Counted from the stretch's first letter, positions 41,641 to 50,543 are shown. The stretch is 64,000 nucleotides of DNA from DASQFI01 sp035633215 (GCA_035633215.1 DASQFI010000039.1:248001-312000); one strand, 5' to 3'. Numbers and translations: made by a program. The notes: generated from the sequence alone by a model not told the origin.

Positions 41641-43320
41641 GTGGCCCCTTCGACTTCGCTCAGGGCACGCACGCAAGTCGTCATCAACCGAGGAAGACTG
41701 ATTTCAGTCGTCCTGGCGGTGGCGCTTGGCGGCATCGCCGCGATCGCGCGTCAGAACGCGCCGACCGCTGGATCCGGGCCGCGTTTCGAAATTGGCTTCG
41801 CCGCGTCGGCGCGCGCCGAACCGGTCACAGGGCGGGTGTATGTCGGGATCAGCCGGACCAACGAACGGGAGGGACCGGTCTCGGAGGCCGGACCGACCGG
41901 CGCGCCGCTCTTCTCGCTCCCCGTCGAAAACCTGGCGGCCGGCCAGACGGTCACGATTGGACCGGAGGCGCTGGGACATCCACTGAAGAGCCTTCGCGAT
42001 TTGCCCGCAGGCGAGTACTGGGTCCAGCCGTTCGTCAACGTCTACACGAAGTTCGCGCGCGCGGACGGCAAGACGGTCTGGCTGCACATGGATCAATGGG
42101 AGGGACAGGACTGGCGGCAGTCGCCGGGGAACCTGTTCGGCGACGCGGTGCGAGTGCGTGTGGACCCGGCCTCGGCCGCGCCAATCAGACTGACGGCCGA
42201 CAAAATCATTCCGCCCATTCAGGCGGCGGCCGACAATGAGTACGTCAAGCGCATCAAGATTCAGAGCCAGATCTTGACCCGCTGGTGGGGCCATCCGATC
42301 TTCCTCGGCGCCGTCGTGCTCCTGCCGAAGGATTACGCCGCGCACCCGGACGTGAAGTACCCGATCGTGTACTCGCAGGGGCACTTCTCGCTCGCCTCAC
42401 CGGGCGGGTTCGACGGACGGGACTCAACGTTCCGCACCTACTGGCTGGCCGACGGCACGCCGCGCGTGCTTTACGTGACGCTGCAGCACCCATCGCCGTA
42501 CTACGACGACTCGTACGGCGTGAACTCGGCCAACAACGGCCCGTTCGGCGACGCGATCCTCCAGGAGCTCATTCCGGCCGTGGAGTCGGCGTTTCGCGTC
42601 ATTCGCGAGCCCTGGGCGCGCCGGCTCACGGGGGGATCGACCGGAGGCTGGATCGCGCTCGCCCACCAGATCTTCTACCCGGACTTCTACGGCGGCACGT
42701 TCGCGCTGTGTCCCGACTCGGTCGACTTCCGCTACCACCAGATCGTCAACATCTACCAGGACGCCAACGCCTACTGGCTCGAGCGCGACTGGATGAAGAT
42801 CGAGCGGCCGAACCAGCGGCGCCCCGACGGCAACATCCAGTCGATGATGAAGGACGAGAACTGGTATGAGCTCGTCGTGGGCGATCGATCGCGATCGGGC
42901 GGCCAGTGGGACATCTGGGAGGCGACGTATGGCCCGGCTGGCGACGACGGCTACCCGAAGCGCATCTGGGACAAAACGACGGGCGTCATCGACAAGTCAG
43001 TGGCGGAATACTGGAGGGAGCACTTCGATCTCCGGCACATCCTCGAGACCAACTGGACCACGCTCGGGCCCAAGGTCGCGCACAAGATCAATGTCTACAT
43101 CGGCGACATGGACTCTTACTACCTCAACATGGGCGTCCGCATGCTCGACGAGTTCGTCAAACAGCGTGCGAAGGATCCGCCGTTCACGGGCGAGATCGTC
43201 TTCCAGCCGATGGCGCCGCACTGCTGGGGACCGCGGAATCAGGAACTGTTCGGCAAGATCGTCGCGCACATCGAGAAGCACGCGCCGGCGGGAGCGGATC
43301 TGAAGAGCTGGCGGCACTAG
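41641..43320 (+). CDS. Exported alpha/beta-hydrolase, putative esterase
   Basis: This 559-residue protein is on the plus strand, between the two minus-strand paralogue operons. A GTG at 41641 gives a signal-like segment (GRLISVVLAVALGGIAAIA). The hydrolase half begins about residue 200 (GHPIFLGAVVLLPKDYAAHP, YPIVYSQGHF). The nucleophile elbow is in RRLTGGSTGGWIALAHQIFYP (Ser of GGSTGG), a candidate acid is in CPDSVDFRYHQ, and a candidate His is in MAPHCWG near the end. It resembles enterochelin-esterase-like or S9-like exported hydrolases, but the substrate is unknown. The first codons come from the CCCTTCGAC...GCTCAGGGC element. Confidence 0.7.
   Translation: MAPSTSLRARTQVVINRGRLISVVLAVALGGIAAIARQNAPTAGSGPRFEIGFAASARAEPVTGRVYVGISRTNEREGPVSEAGPTGAPLFSLPVENLAAGQTVTIGPEALGHPLKSLRDLPAGEYWVQPFVNVYTKFARADGKTVWLHMDQWEGQDWRQSPGNLFGDAVRVRVDPASAAPIRLTADKIIPPIQAAADNEYVKRIKIQSQILTRWWGHPIFLGAVVLLPKDYAAHPDVKYPIVYSQGHFSLASPGGFDGRDSTFRTYWLADGTPRVLYVTLQHPSPYYDDSYGVNSANNGPFGDAILQELIPAVESAFRVIREPWARRLTGGSTGGWIALAHQIFYPDFYGGTFALCPDSVDFRYHQIVNIYQDANAYWLERDWMKIERPNQRRPDGNIQSMMKDENWYELVVGDRSRSGGQWDIWEATYGPAGDDGYPKRIWDKTTGVIDKSVAEYWREHFDLRHILETNWTTLGPKVAHKINVYIGDMDSYYLNMGVRMLDEFVKQRAKDPPFTGEIVFQPMAPHCWGPRNQELFGKIVAHIEKHAPAGADLKSWRH
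41646..41666. repeat. CCCTTCGAC...GCTCAGGGC element, copy 2
   Basis: This is an 18/21 match to the copy at 38346-38366, in the same orientation, on the other side of the paralogue 3-2-1 operon. It overlaps the first codons of the esterase-like gene. Confidence 0.6.
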
Positions 43321-43356
43321 CGGTCCGGACGTCGGTACGTCAGGTACGACGCGCTC

Positions 43357-44502
43357 TTATCTCGATCGCACGTTGACGTCGTAATAGCTTCTGATCCGGC
43401 CCGATTCGAAGTCCCGGACGAACGGCCGGATGCGGTCGAGGGCGCTGGCGCGCCCGTCCGTCCACTGGTGCTGCCCGGTGTACCCGAACCGGCTGGAGAC
43501 GGAGCGAATGAACGTGCTCGTCTCGTCGAGCGGCAGCGTGGAAACATTCCGGGCGAACGCATCGAACAGGTTGTCCTGAAACAGGTACTGCTCGACATTC
43601 GAGACGTAGAACGCCGTGACCGCGCCGCCGCGCTCGCGGAGGTAGCGGCCGATCGACCGGAGCGCTTTCGCACCGGCGAAGTTCCCGACCACCGGCACGA
43701 TGAGGTTCCGTTCCTGCAGGCTCTTGAGGAACCGGAAGTTCTCCTCGGACGCGAGATAGCCGTGGTTCTCGCCGTCCCAGTCGGTCTGGAGCATCAGCTC
43801 TTCGTAGGTCGGGAAATTCCCGCCGTAGCCGCGGCCGAGGCCGCTCGGCGACGTCGAGTAGCGCAGCCCGGGCCCCTCCCAGAAAAACGCCCAGTAGATG
43901 TTCTCGAGCTGCTCGATGTCGGCGGCCGACATCCCGAAGCCATGCTTCTTCAGGAGGTGATGTTCGACCTGCGAGAGATTCTCCGCGTAGAACTCCTTGC
44001 TCGTCTCCGCGCGGTCGAACGCCGTGAAGAGCTCCGTCACGGTCGATCGCGGTCCGAGGTTGGGCGGCCGCCTCTTCGAGAAGAGACGGGAGAGGAACTC
44101 CGCGCGATCGGCCGACAGCTCGATGAGCGCCTTGTACATCAGGTGCTCGAGCAGGTTGCCCCGCCGGATGTCCAGGATGAAGGCCATCCTCGGCCGGACG
44201 GAGACGATGTACGTGAAGTTCTGGTCAGGGGCGACGCCGAGATACACGCCGCCCGGACGCACCGCGCGCTTCAGCGCCGGAATGACGTACTGGAACGTAT
44301 GTTCGTTCGACACGAGGTTCTCGGATCGGAAGAACCCGTTCGGCTCGGAAAGCTCGGCGCTCAGCCGCCAGAATTCCTGATCGGTGAGCCGCGCGGGAAG
44401 CGGCGCAGCGCCCTTCTGCGGGTCGGGCGCGACCGACAATCCGGCAAAGCTGGCGGCCAGCACCAGCACCGGCACGAGGATCCGACGCTGAAAAAGGGTC
44501 AC
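43357..44502 (-). CDS. Exported array protein, paralogue 4 (no-cysteine type)
   Basis: This is a 381-residue family member and the last gene of the upstream four-gene operon. It starts at a GTG (44502) overlapping the paralogue 5 stop (GTGA). The signal is RRILVPVLVLAASFAGLSVA. It has the family blocks RLTDQEFWRLSAELSEPNG, FRSENLVSNE, GVYLGVAPDQNFTYIVSV (Ala replaces the second Gly), ILDIRRGNLLEHLMYKALIE, VPVVGNFAGAKALRSIG and FYVSNVEQYL. The mature protein has no cysteine at all. Its C-terminus (RIRSYYDVNVRSR) differs from the two-cysteine type and resembles paralogue 5. Confidence 0.8.
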   Translation of the reverse strand: MTLFQRRILVPVLVLAASFAGLSVAPDPQKGAAPLPARLTDQEFWRLSAELSEPNGFFRSENLVSNEHTFQYVIPALKRAVRPGGVYLGVAPDQNFTYIVSVRPRMAFILDIRRGNLLEHLMYKALIELSADRAEFLSRLFSKRRPPNLGPRSTVTELFTAFDRAETSKEFYAENLSQVEHHLLKKHGFGMSAADIEQLENIYWAFFWEGPGLRYSTSPSGLGRGYGGNFPTYEELMLQTDWDGENHGYLASEENFRFLKSLQERNLIVPVVGNFAGAKALRSIGRYLRERGGAVTAFYVSNVEQYLFQDNLFDAFARNVSTLPLDETSTFIRSVSSRFGYTGQHQWTDGRASALDRIRPFVRDFESGRIRSYYDVNVRSR

Positions 44503-45605
44503 CGCACGCTGCCGCGGCTCGTAATGCTCGCGTATGTCTGAATTTTACCCTCGGTCACGTCCTTCAGCAGCAGCTGGATGGGATCGAGCACGTTCTGCCC
44601 GCGGGCCGACCGGATGAACGTGCTGCGATCGTCGAGGGGGAGCGTCGAGACATTGGCGTAAAACGCCTGCCAGACGCCGTTCTGGAACAGATACTGCTCG
44701 ACGTTCGACGTGTAGTAGGCCGTGACCGTCGCGCCCTGGCCGGCGACGTAGCGGCCGATTGCGCGCAGCGCCTTCGGTCCGGCGAAGTCGCCGACGATCG
44801 GCACGACGAGGTTCTTCTGTTCCAGGCTTCTCAACACGCCGTAGCTGTCCTCGGTCGCGAGGAACGCTCGCGGGGTCCCGTCCAGATCCATCGCCACCTG
44901 CAGATCCGCGTAGCTCGGCATGTTGCGGCCGCCGCGGCCCTGGCTCGACGCGTACGTGAGCCCCGGCCCGTACTGGAAGAACATCCCGAAGATGGCCTCG
45001 AGCTGCAGGAGGTCCTCGTTGCCGATCTCGAAGCGACGGACTTTCGTCAGCTGATCGACGATGGCTTTCAGATTCTCCCTGTAAAGCGCGCCATCCGGCT
45101 CGGCGTCCCCATCGCTGTACGCCGCAAACAGCTCATGGACGGTGGAGGTCTTCGAAAGCCCGGCCGGCCGCCGGCGCGAGAACAGGTGCGAGAGAAAGTC
45201 GGCGCGGTCCGGCGAGAGCTCGAGGATCGCCTTGTACATGAGGTGTGCGATGAGGTTGCCGCGGCGAATATCGAGGATGAACGCCATGCGCGGCTCGAGC
45301 GCGACGATGTAGGTGAAGTTCTGCTCGGGTGCGACGCCGAGATACACGCCGCCGCGCGGGAACTGCTTGAGCGCCGGCACGACGTTCTGGAACGGCCGCT
45401 CGTTCGACACGAGATTGTCCGACTGGAAGTAGCCGCTCGGCTCGGAGAGGTCCACGACGAGCCGCCAGAACTCGCGGTCCGTCAGCCGGACCGGCAGCCG
45501 GCTCGCCTGCGTGTCGCGCGCCAGCCCCACCGCGTACGGCGCCAGGCATACCGCGGCCGCGAGCGTCACCATCAGTGGCGGGAACAACCGGCGCCGGGTC
45601 TGCAT
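44499..45605 (-). CDS. Exported array protein, paralogue 5 (no-cysteine type)
   Basis: This is a 368-residue family member. The signal region is RLFPPLMVTLAAAVCLAPYAVG. Conserved blocks are RLTDREFWRLVVDLSEPSG, FQSDNLVSNE, GGVYLGVAPEQNFTYIVALE, ILDIRRGNLIAHLMYKAILE, VPIVGDFAGPKALRAIGRYV and YYTSNVEQYL. The mature protein lacks cysteines, like paralogue 4, and has the same GVAP variant of the glycine motif. Both share a C-terminal K/RIQ/RxYxxxxxR ending. It lies four bases after paralogue 6. Confidence 0.8.
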   Translation of the reverse strand: MQTRRRLFPPLMVTLAAAVCLAPYAVGLARDTQASRLPVRLTDREFWRLVVDLSEPSGYFQSDNLVSNERPFQNVVPALKQFPRGGVYLGVAPEQNFTYIVALEPRMAFILDIRRGNLIAHLMYKAILELSPDRADFLSHLFSRRRPAGLSKTSTVHELFAAYSDGDAEPDGALYRENLKAIVDQLTKVRRFEIGNEDLLQLEAIFGMFFQYGPGLTYASSQGRGGRNMPSYADLQVAMDLDGTPRAFLATEDSYGVLRSLEQKNLVVPIVGDFAGPKALRAIGRYVAGQGATVTAYYTSNVEQYLFQNGVWQAFYANVSTLPLDDRSTFIRSARGQNVLDPIQLLLKDVTEGKIQTYASITSRGSVR

Positions 45606-45609
45606 GCGG

Positions 45610-46869
45610 TCAGTGAATAGGAGGTTCGGGCGCGGGGGCGCCGCAGCCCTTGACTTCGTCGGCGATCGGATAGAGCACCGTCCGCCGGGCCGTCTCGAAG
45701 TACACCGTGTTGATCGTCGTCCCGGCCGGGCCGATGGGGGGCGCCGGCCGCCCGAACGTCACGGCGCCGCCGCTCGGACGAATGAAGACACTCGCCTCGT
45801 CGAGCGGCAGGGCGGCCGAATTCCGGCAGAAAGCCGTGGACTTGCCGTCTTGCCTCAAGTACTGCTCCACATTGGAGAGATAGAACGCCGTGACGATCGC
45901 CCCGCGATCGCGGAGGTAGCTGCCGATCGCGCGAATGGCCTTGGGGCCGCCGAAGTCGCCGACGACGGGCACGATCATGTTGCGCGATTCGAGGTCCTTC
46001 AGCAGCAGATAGTTCTCTTCGCTCGCCAGATAGCTGAGCCCCTTGCCCTCCAGGTCGGATTGGATCATCAGCGTGGAGTAGGTCACGCTCCGGCCGCCGC
46101 GGCTCGTGCCGCCGATGTTGGTCGACCACGTGATGGCGGGCCCGTGCGTGAAGAACGCCCGGTAGACATAGGCGATTCCGGACACATCTTCGGCCGCCAG
46201 TGGAAGCGCGTGCTTCTTCATCAGCACGTCTTCGAGGGCGCGCAGGTTCTCCTTATAGACCTCCTCGGAGGCGGTCGGCGCGACCTCATACGCCGCGAAG
46301 AGGTCTCTCACCGTCGACTGCGCCGTCAGTCCCTCGGGGCGCGGCTTCGTGAAGAGGCGTGAGAGAAACTCGGCTCGATCGGCCGACAGCTCGAAGAGCG
46401 CCTTGTACATCAGCTGCAGGTGCAGGTTGCCGCGGCGAATGTCGATGATGAACGCCATCTTGGGCTTGATGGCCGTGATGTACGTGAAGTTCTGCTCGGG
46501 CCCGACGCCGAGATAGACGCCGCCCGGCTTCGCGCGCGTCACCAGTTCGGGCAGGATGCGGGCAAAGACCTGCTCGTTCGAGAGGAGGTTGTCGGAGCGG
46601 AAATAGCCGTTTGGCTCGGACAGATCCTCGCTGAGCCGCCAGAATTCCTGATCGGTCAGCCGCTCCGGCAGATCGCCCCGCCGCCCGGCGGCCGGTCCGG
46701 ACGACCAGGCCACCAGCGCGAGAACGACGAGCGCCGTTCCAACTTTTTCCGCCAAAAGGCGACGCACTGCGAGTGGCTGCGGCGGTCGGAGTGAAGGTTG
46801 GCACCCCATTGGTGAATCAAGTTGGAACGGCGCGAGCAGTCCCGTGCGCGTCGAGGGACGATGTCTCAT
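45610..46869 (-). CDS. Exported array protein, paralogue 6 (two-cysteine type, long)
   Basis: This is the longest member, at 419 residues. The ATG at 46869 overlaps the paralogue 7 stop (ATGA). An in-frame ATG at 46809 is an alternative that would shorten the basic N-terminus. The signal is EKVGTALVVLALVAWSSGPAAG. Blocks are RLTDQEFWRLSEDLSEPNG, GGVYLGVGPEQNFTYITAIK, IIDIRRGNLHLQLMYKALFE, VPVVGDFGGPKAIRAIGSYL and FYLSNVEQYL. The cysteines are in FCRN and EVKGC. A C-terminal insertion (GRPAPPIGPAGTTINTVYFE) separates STFIRS-like VFIRP from the last cysteine. Confidence 0.8.
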   Translation of the reverse strand: MRHRPSTRTGLLAPFQLDSPMGCQPSLRPPQPLAVRRLLAEKVGTALVVLALVAWSSGPAAGRRGDLPERLTDQEFWRLSEDLSEPNGYFRSDNLLSNEQVFARILPELVTRAKPGGVYLGVGPEQNFTYITAIKPKMAFIIDIRRGNLHLQLMYKALFELSADRAEFLSRLFTKPRPEGLTAQSTVRDLFAAYEVAPTASEEVYKENLRALEDVLMKKHALPLAAEDVSGIAYVYRAFFTHGPAITWSTNIGGTSRGGRSVTYSTLMIQSDLEGKGLSYLASEENYLLLKDLESRNMIVPVVGDFGGPKAIRAIGSYLRDRGAIVTAFYLSNVEQYLRQDGKSTAFCRNSAALPLDEASVFIRPSGGAVTFGRPAPPIGPAGTTINTVYFETARRTVLYPIADEVKGCGAPAPEPPIH

Positions 46870-47981
46870 GGCACTCTTCTGACGCCGGCCGGCGCGGACT
46901 GGCTCTCGGCGCAGCCTCGCGTCTCCGTCCGCATGGACCCGAGCTGGTTGACGAGACCGCCGCCGCTTCCCCCGCCGCCGCCCTGAACGGATCGAATGAA
47001 TGTGCTCTGCTCGTCGAGCGGCAGGCTGGCGACATTCCCGCAGAAGTACGGCCAGACGCCATTGCGCTGGAGATACTGCTCGACGTTCGAGAGATAAAAC
47101 GCCGTCACCGTCACGCCCTTGTCTTTCAGGTATCGGCCGACGGCCCGAAGAGCTTTCGAACCCGCGAAATCACCGACGATCGGAATGATGAGGTTCCGCT
47201 CGTGCAAGTCCTTCAGAACGCGGAAGTTCTCTTCACTGGCCAGGTAGCTCCGGTAGACGCCGTTGGCGTCGGTCGACATCATGAGCTGACCGTATGTGAC
47301 GTAATTCCCCTGCTCGCCTCGGCCGCTCGACGAGTTGTAGTTGATGCGCGGGCCGAACCAGTAGAAGTTGTAGTACGCCGAGTCGTGGATGCCCTGGAGG
47401 TCCTGCGGGACCAGCGGCAGCTTGTGTTTCTTCAGCAGCACGTCGTCGATCGCCTTGACGTTCTCGTCGTACGCGGTCTTCGGGCTGGTGTTCGCGTCCC
47501 AGAACGCATTCTGAAGATCGGCGGCAGAGGTCTTCGGCCCGAGGCCCGGCGGCCGGGGCTTGCTGAACAGCCGCGACATGAACTCGGCGCGGTCGGCCGA
47601 AAGCTCGAAGAGTGCCTTGTACATCAGGTGCATCCACAGGTTGCCCCGGCGGATGTCCGTGATGAAGACGATCTTCGGCCTGAGCGCCGCGATGTACGTG
47701 TAGTTCTGCTCCGGTCCGACGCCGAGATAGACGCCGCCCGGCTTGGTCCGCGCGACGAGATCCGGGATGACGTACTGAAACCAAATCTCGTTCGAGAGCA
47801 GGTTGTCGGACTGGAAGTAGCCGTTCGGCTCGGAGAATTCTTCGACGTATTTCCAGAACTCGTCGTCGGTGAGCCGCGCTGGCAGCGTGTCTTCGGCGAC
47901 GGCCACCGCGCGCGGCGAGGCCGTGAGGCCCAGGCACAGCATCAGGGCCGCGATGGAAACAAACAACCGGAGTCGGGTCAT
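46866..47981 (-). CDS. Exported array protein, paralogue 7 (two-cysteine type)
   Basis: This is a 371-residue family member and the first paralogue after the spermidine-synthase-like gene, from which it is separated by 64 bases. The signal is RLRLFVSIAALMLCLGLTASPRA. Blocks are RLTDDEFWKYVEEFSEPNG, FQSDNLLSNEIWFQYVIPDL, GGVYLGVGPEQNYTYIAALR, ITDIRRGNLWMHLMYKALFE, IPIVGDFAGSKALRAVGRYL and FYLSNVEQYL. The mature cysteines are in FCGN and TRGCAES. A GGGGGSGGG loop precedes the C-terminus. Confidence 0.8.
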   Translation of the reverse strand: MTRLRLFVSIAALMLCLGLTASPRAVAVAEDTLPARLTDDEFWKYVEEFSEPNGYFQSDNLLSNEIWFQYVIPDLVARTKPGGVYLGVGPEQNYTYIAALRPKIVFITDIRRGNLWMHLMYKALFELSADRAEFMSRLFSKPRPPGLGPKTSAADLQNAFWDANTSPKTAYDENVKAIDDVLLKKHKLPLVPQDLQGIHDSAYYNFYWFGPRINYNSSSGRGEQGNYVTYGQLMMSTDANGVYRSYLASEENFRVLKDLHERNLIIPIVGDFAGSKALRAVGRYLKDKGVTVTAFYLSNVEQYLQRNGVWPYFCGNVASLPLDEQSTFIRSVQGGGGGSGGGLVNQLGSMRTETRGCAESQSAPAGVRRVP

Positions 47982-48045
47982 GAGTTGAAGCCGGGAAATC
48001 GTAACATGACCGCTTTTCGCCTTTGAGCCTTTGGGCCTCTGAGCC

Positions 48046-50499
48046 CTATCTGCCCTGCGCGCGCTGAATCCCGTCCCGAAGCGCCTGCATCAACGCGTCC
48101 GAGCCCGTGAAGATGTTGTCGGGGAACCGGCCGGCGTAGGCGAGCATGTCGGAGTAGATCGGTCCGCTCTGATACAGGTTCAACCCCATTCCGGCGAGGT
48201 ACTGCAGGCGCAGGTTGCGATCGCGGTTGATCGACGCGTCCTTCAGCCACGGTTCCAGGTCCTGCGCGGTGCCCGCGTACGTCGAGAAGAGCTCGACCGC
48301 CGAGTTGAAGCCAATCTCACGGAGCGACTGCATGACCTGCGCGTAGGCCGGGCTGTGGAGCTTCGCTTCCATCTGATCGATGTTGATCTTGATCGGCTCG
48401 GCCTGCCCCATGATGACGAGGTCGTAGCCCTGCCCGTTGTTCGTATTGCCCCACACGACGCCGTTCGGAAACGCCTTGAAGAACGTGCCGATCTCGCTTT
48501 TGACCGCCGCGGTGTTGCTCTCGTAGAGCTGGACGAAGAGGGTGACGACGCCGCCCGGGTTGAGGTGCGCCTTCGCGACCTCGAAGAACTCCTGCGTGTA
48601 GAGGTTGGCCGCGCCCTTGACCCAGGGGTCGAGCGGATCGGACGTGATCGCGTCGAACGTCTCGTCCGTCGTCAGCAGGTAGTGCCGCGCGTCGTCGAGG
48701 TGGATCCTGACTTTCTTGCTGTTGACGACGTCGTAGTTGTACTCGGCGAAGTAGGTCGAGACCACTTGCGGGACCAGCGGCTCGATCTCGGCGATCGTGA
48801 CGTGCTCGACGTTCGGCCCGATGCTGACCGCGCCGGCCGTGACGCCGGCGCCGCAGCCGATGACGAGCGTGTTCTTCGGCGCGGTCGGGATCAGGTGCGT
48901 GAGATGCCCGAGCATCCGCTGGAGCCGCATGTCCTGCGGCTCGCTCGACGCCTGGACCTTGCCGGCATTGTGATAGTTGCGGACCCCGGTCGAGAGTTGC
49001 GACACCGCGACGAATGCGTTCAGCCCCTCGCCGACATAGATGATGCTGCTCTGGTTGATCCAGGTGGCGGCGTACCGGCCGTAGGCGACGAGCAGACCCG
49101 GTACCGGCGGCACCGACCGCGCCAGCAGGCCCGCCGCGCCCGTCGCCAGCACCAGGAAGATCGTGCCGATCCACGCCAGCCGTTTCGGCCCGGCAGGCTG
49201 CGTCCCCTCGCCCGCCGCGATGGGCGCGAGCATGATCAGCGCCGACAGCGCCGAAATGACAATGAGGATCTGCTGGGCGGTCTGCGTGCCCGCCCAGATC
49301 ACGAGGGCGAGGCCCGTTCCGAGCGCACCGACGATCGCGCCGACCGTGTTCGCGGCGTAGACGCCGCCGACGAGCCGGCCGGGATCCTGACCTGGCGCGG
49401 CGACCGCGGCCAGCGCCAGCGGGAAACTCGCGCCCCAGAGGATGGCGCCCGGCAGCACGACCCACATGCAGCGAACAACGTCGAGCTGGAAATTGAAAAT
49501 CGTGCTGTTCAGCACCGCCGGGGTAATCGACGGGTTGATCGGCCAGTACGGCAGCGAGGCGTTCAGCTGATACGCCGCCCAGCCGAGCGCGCCGCAAATC
49601 GCCATCTGACACCAGCCGAGCGCGGCGCGCGGGTTGCGGGCATCGCGCGACAGCGCCGAGCCGACCGTGCTGCCAATCCCGAGACCGAGCAGGAACACGG
49701 CGAGGATGAGCGAGAACGTGTAGACGGTCGCCCCAAACAACAGCGACAGCAATCGCGTCCACAGCACCTCGGCCGAAAGCGCCGTCATGCCGGAGAGCGC
49801 GATGGTGACGTAGACAGCCGTCGCCCCAGCCGCGCGTCTGACCTCGCCTGTCGCCTCGGCCACGGGCTCGTGAGTGGTCATCCTCGCGATGAGAAGCCCG
49901 ATGGCCGCGACGATGACGTTGAGCGCGACCGCGGTGTACGTCGCGAACGCCATATCGTGAATGCGCAGCAGGTAAAACCCGGCCAGCAGGCTGCCGACGA
50001 CCCCGCCGGCGATGTTGCCGCCGTAGAAGAATCCGAGCCACGACACGCCCTGCGGTGTCGTCTGCACCCAGCGGGCGACGGCCGGCAGCGTCGCGCCCAT
50101 CATCAGCGTCGGCGGGAGCAGGCAGATGGCCGCGACGATCGACCGCACGATGACGGACCCGCCCGCCCAGGCCGTGTACGCGCCGCCGATGAGCGGCATG
50201 CCCCAGAGCAGGAGCAGTCCCATCGCGCCAATAGCAAGCTCCAGAAACGCGTAGACCTTGAGCGGATGGTGCCTGGGATCGATCCGGCGCGGCAGCAGAA
50301 AGCTCCCGAGACACATGCCGCCCATGAACGTGCCCAGGAGCACGCCCAGCGACACCGCCGACGAGCCGATCACGAGCTGGAGAAGCTGGAACCAGACGAC
50401 TTCATAAATCAGCGCCGCGCAACCGCTGCCGACGAACAGCAGAATCAGGGCTGGAAGGAACTGCCTGGAAGTATCGGGAGCGGAAGGAGCGGTCGTCAT
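48046..50499 (-). CDS. Membrane-fused spermidine-synthase-like protein (MFS-SpeE type)
   Basis: This 817-residue protein has about 12-14 hydrophobic segments in the first ~470 residues (for example FLPALILLFVGSGCAALIYEV). A C-terminal Rossmann domain of the spermidine synthase/methyltransferase type follows, from about residue 510: NTLVIGCGAGVTAGAVSI, VTIAEIEPLV, VRIHLDDARHYLLTTDETFDAITSDPLDPW. Such fusions are frequent in Acidobacteriota; the aminopropyl acceptor or other substrate is not known. It is upstream of paralogue 7 on the same strand and could be in the same operon, which would pair one Rossmann enzyme with a family of exported Rossmann-like proteins. Confidence 0.75.
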   Translation of the reverse strand: MTTAPSAPDTSRQFLPALILLFVGSGCAALIYEVVWFQLLQLVIGSSAVSLGVLLGTFMGGMCLGSFLLPRRIDPRHHPLKVYAFLELAIGAMGLLLLWGMPLIGGAYTAWAGGSVIVRSIVAAICLLPPTLMMGATLPAVARWVQTTPQGVSWLGFFYGGNIAGGVVGSLLAGFYLLRIHDMAFATYTAVALNVIVAAIGLLIARMTTHEPVAEATGEVRRAAGATAVYVTIALSGMTALSAEVLWTRLLSLLFGATVYTFSLILAVFLLGLGIGSTVGSALSRDARNPRAALGWCQMAICGALGWAAYQLNASLPYWPINPSITPAVLNSTIFNFQLDVVRCMWVVLPGAILWGASFPLALAAVAAPGQDPGRLVGGVYAANTVGAIVGALGTGLALVIWAGTQTAQQILIVISALSALIMLAPIAAGEGTQPAGPKRLAWIGTIFLVLATGAAGLLARSVPPVPGLLVAYGRYAATWINQSSIIYVGEGLNAFVAVSQLSTGVRNYHNAGKVQASSEPQDMRLQRMLGHLTHLIPTAPKNTLVIGCGAGVTAGAVSIGPNVEHVTIAEIEPLVPQVVSTYFAEYNYDVVNSKKVRIHLDDARHYLLTTDETFDAITSDPLDPWVKGAANLYTQEFFEVAKAHLNPGGVVTLFVQLYESNTAAVKSEIGTFFKAFPNGVVWGNTNNGQGYDLVIMGQAEPIKINIDQMEAKLHSPAYAQVMQSLREIGFNSAVELFSTYAGTAQDLEPWLKDASINRDRNLRLQYLAGMGLNLYQSGPIYSDMLAYAGRFPDNIFTGSDALMQALRDGIQRAQGR

Positions 50500-50543
50500 A
50501 AGAGGAGGGATCGTATAACAATCACCCTCTGTCGGAGGCTGCC

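Noticed and set aside
38360..47981. Phage, toxin or defence-island interpretation of the paralogue array
   Set aside because: There are no integrases, phage structural motifs, immunity-gene pattern or nuclease motifs; all products have signal peptides and one conserved domain.
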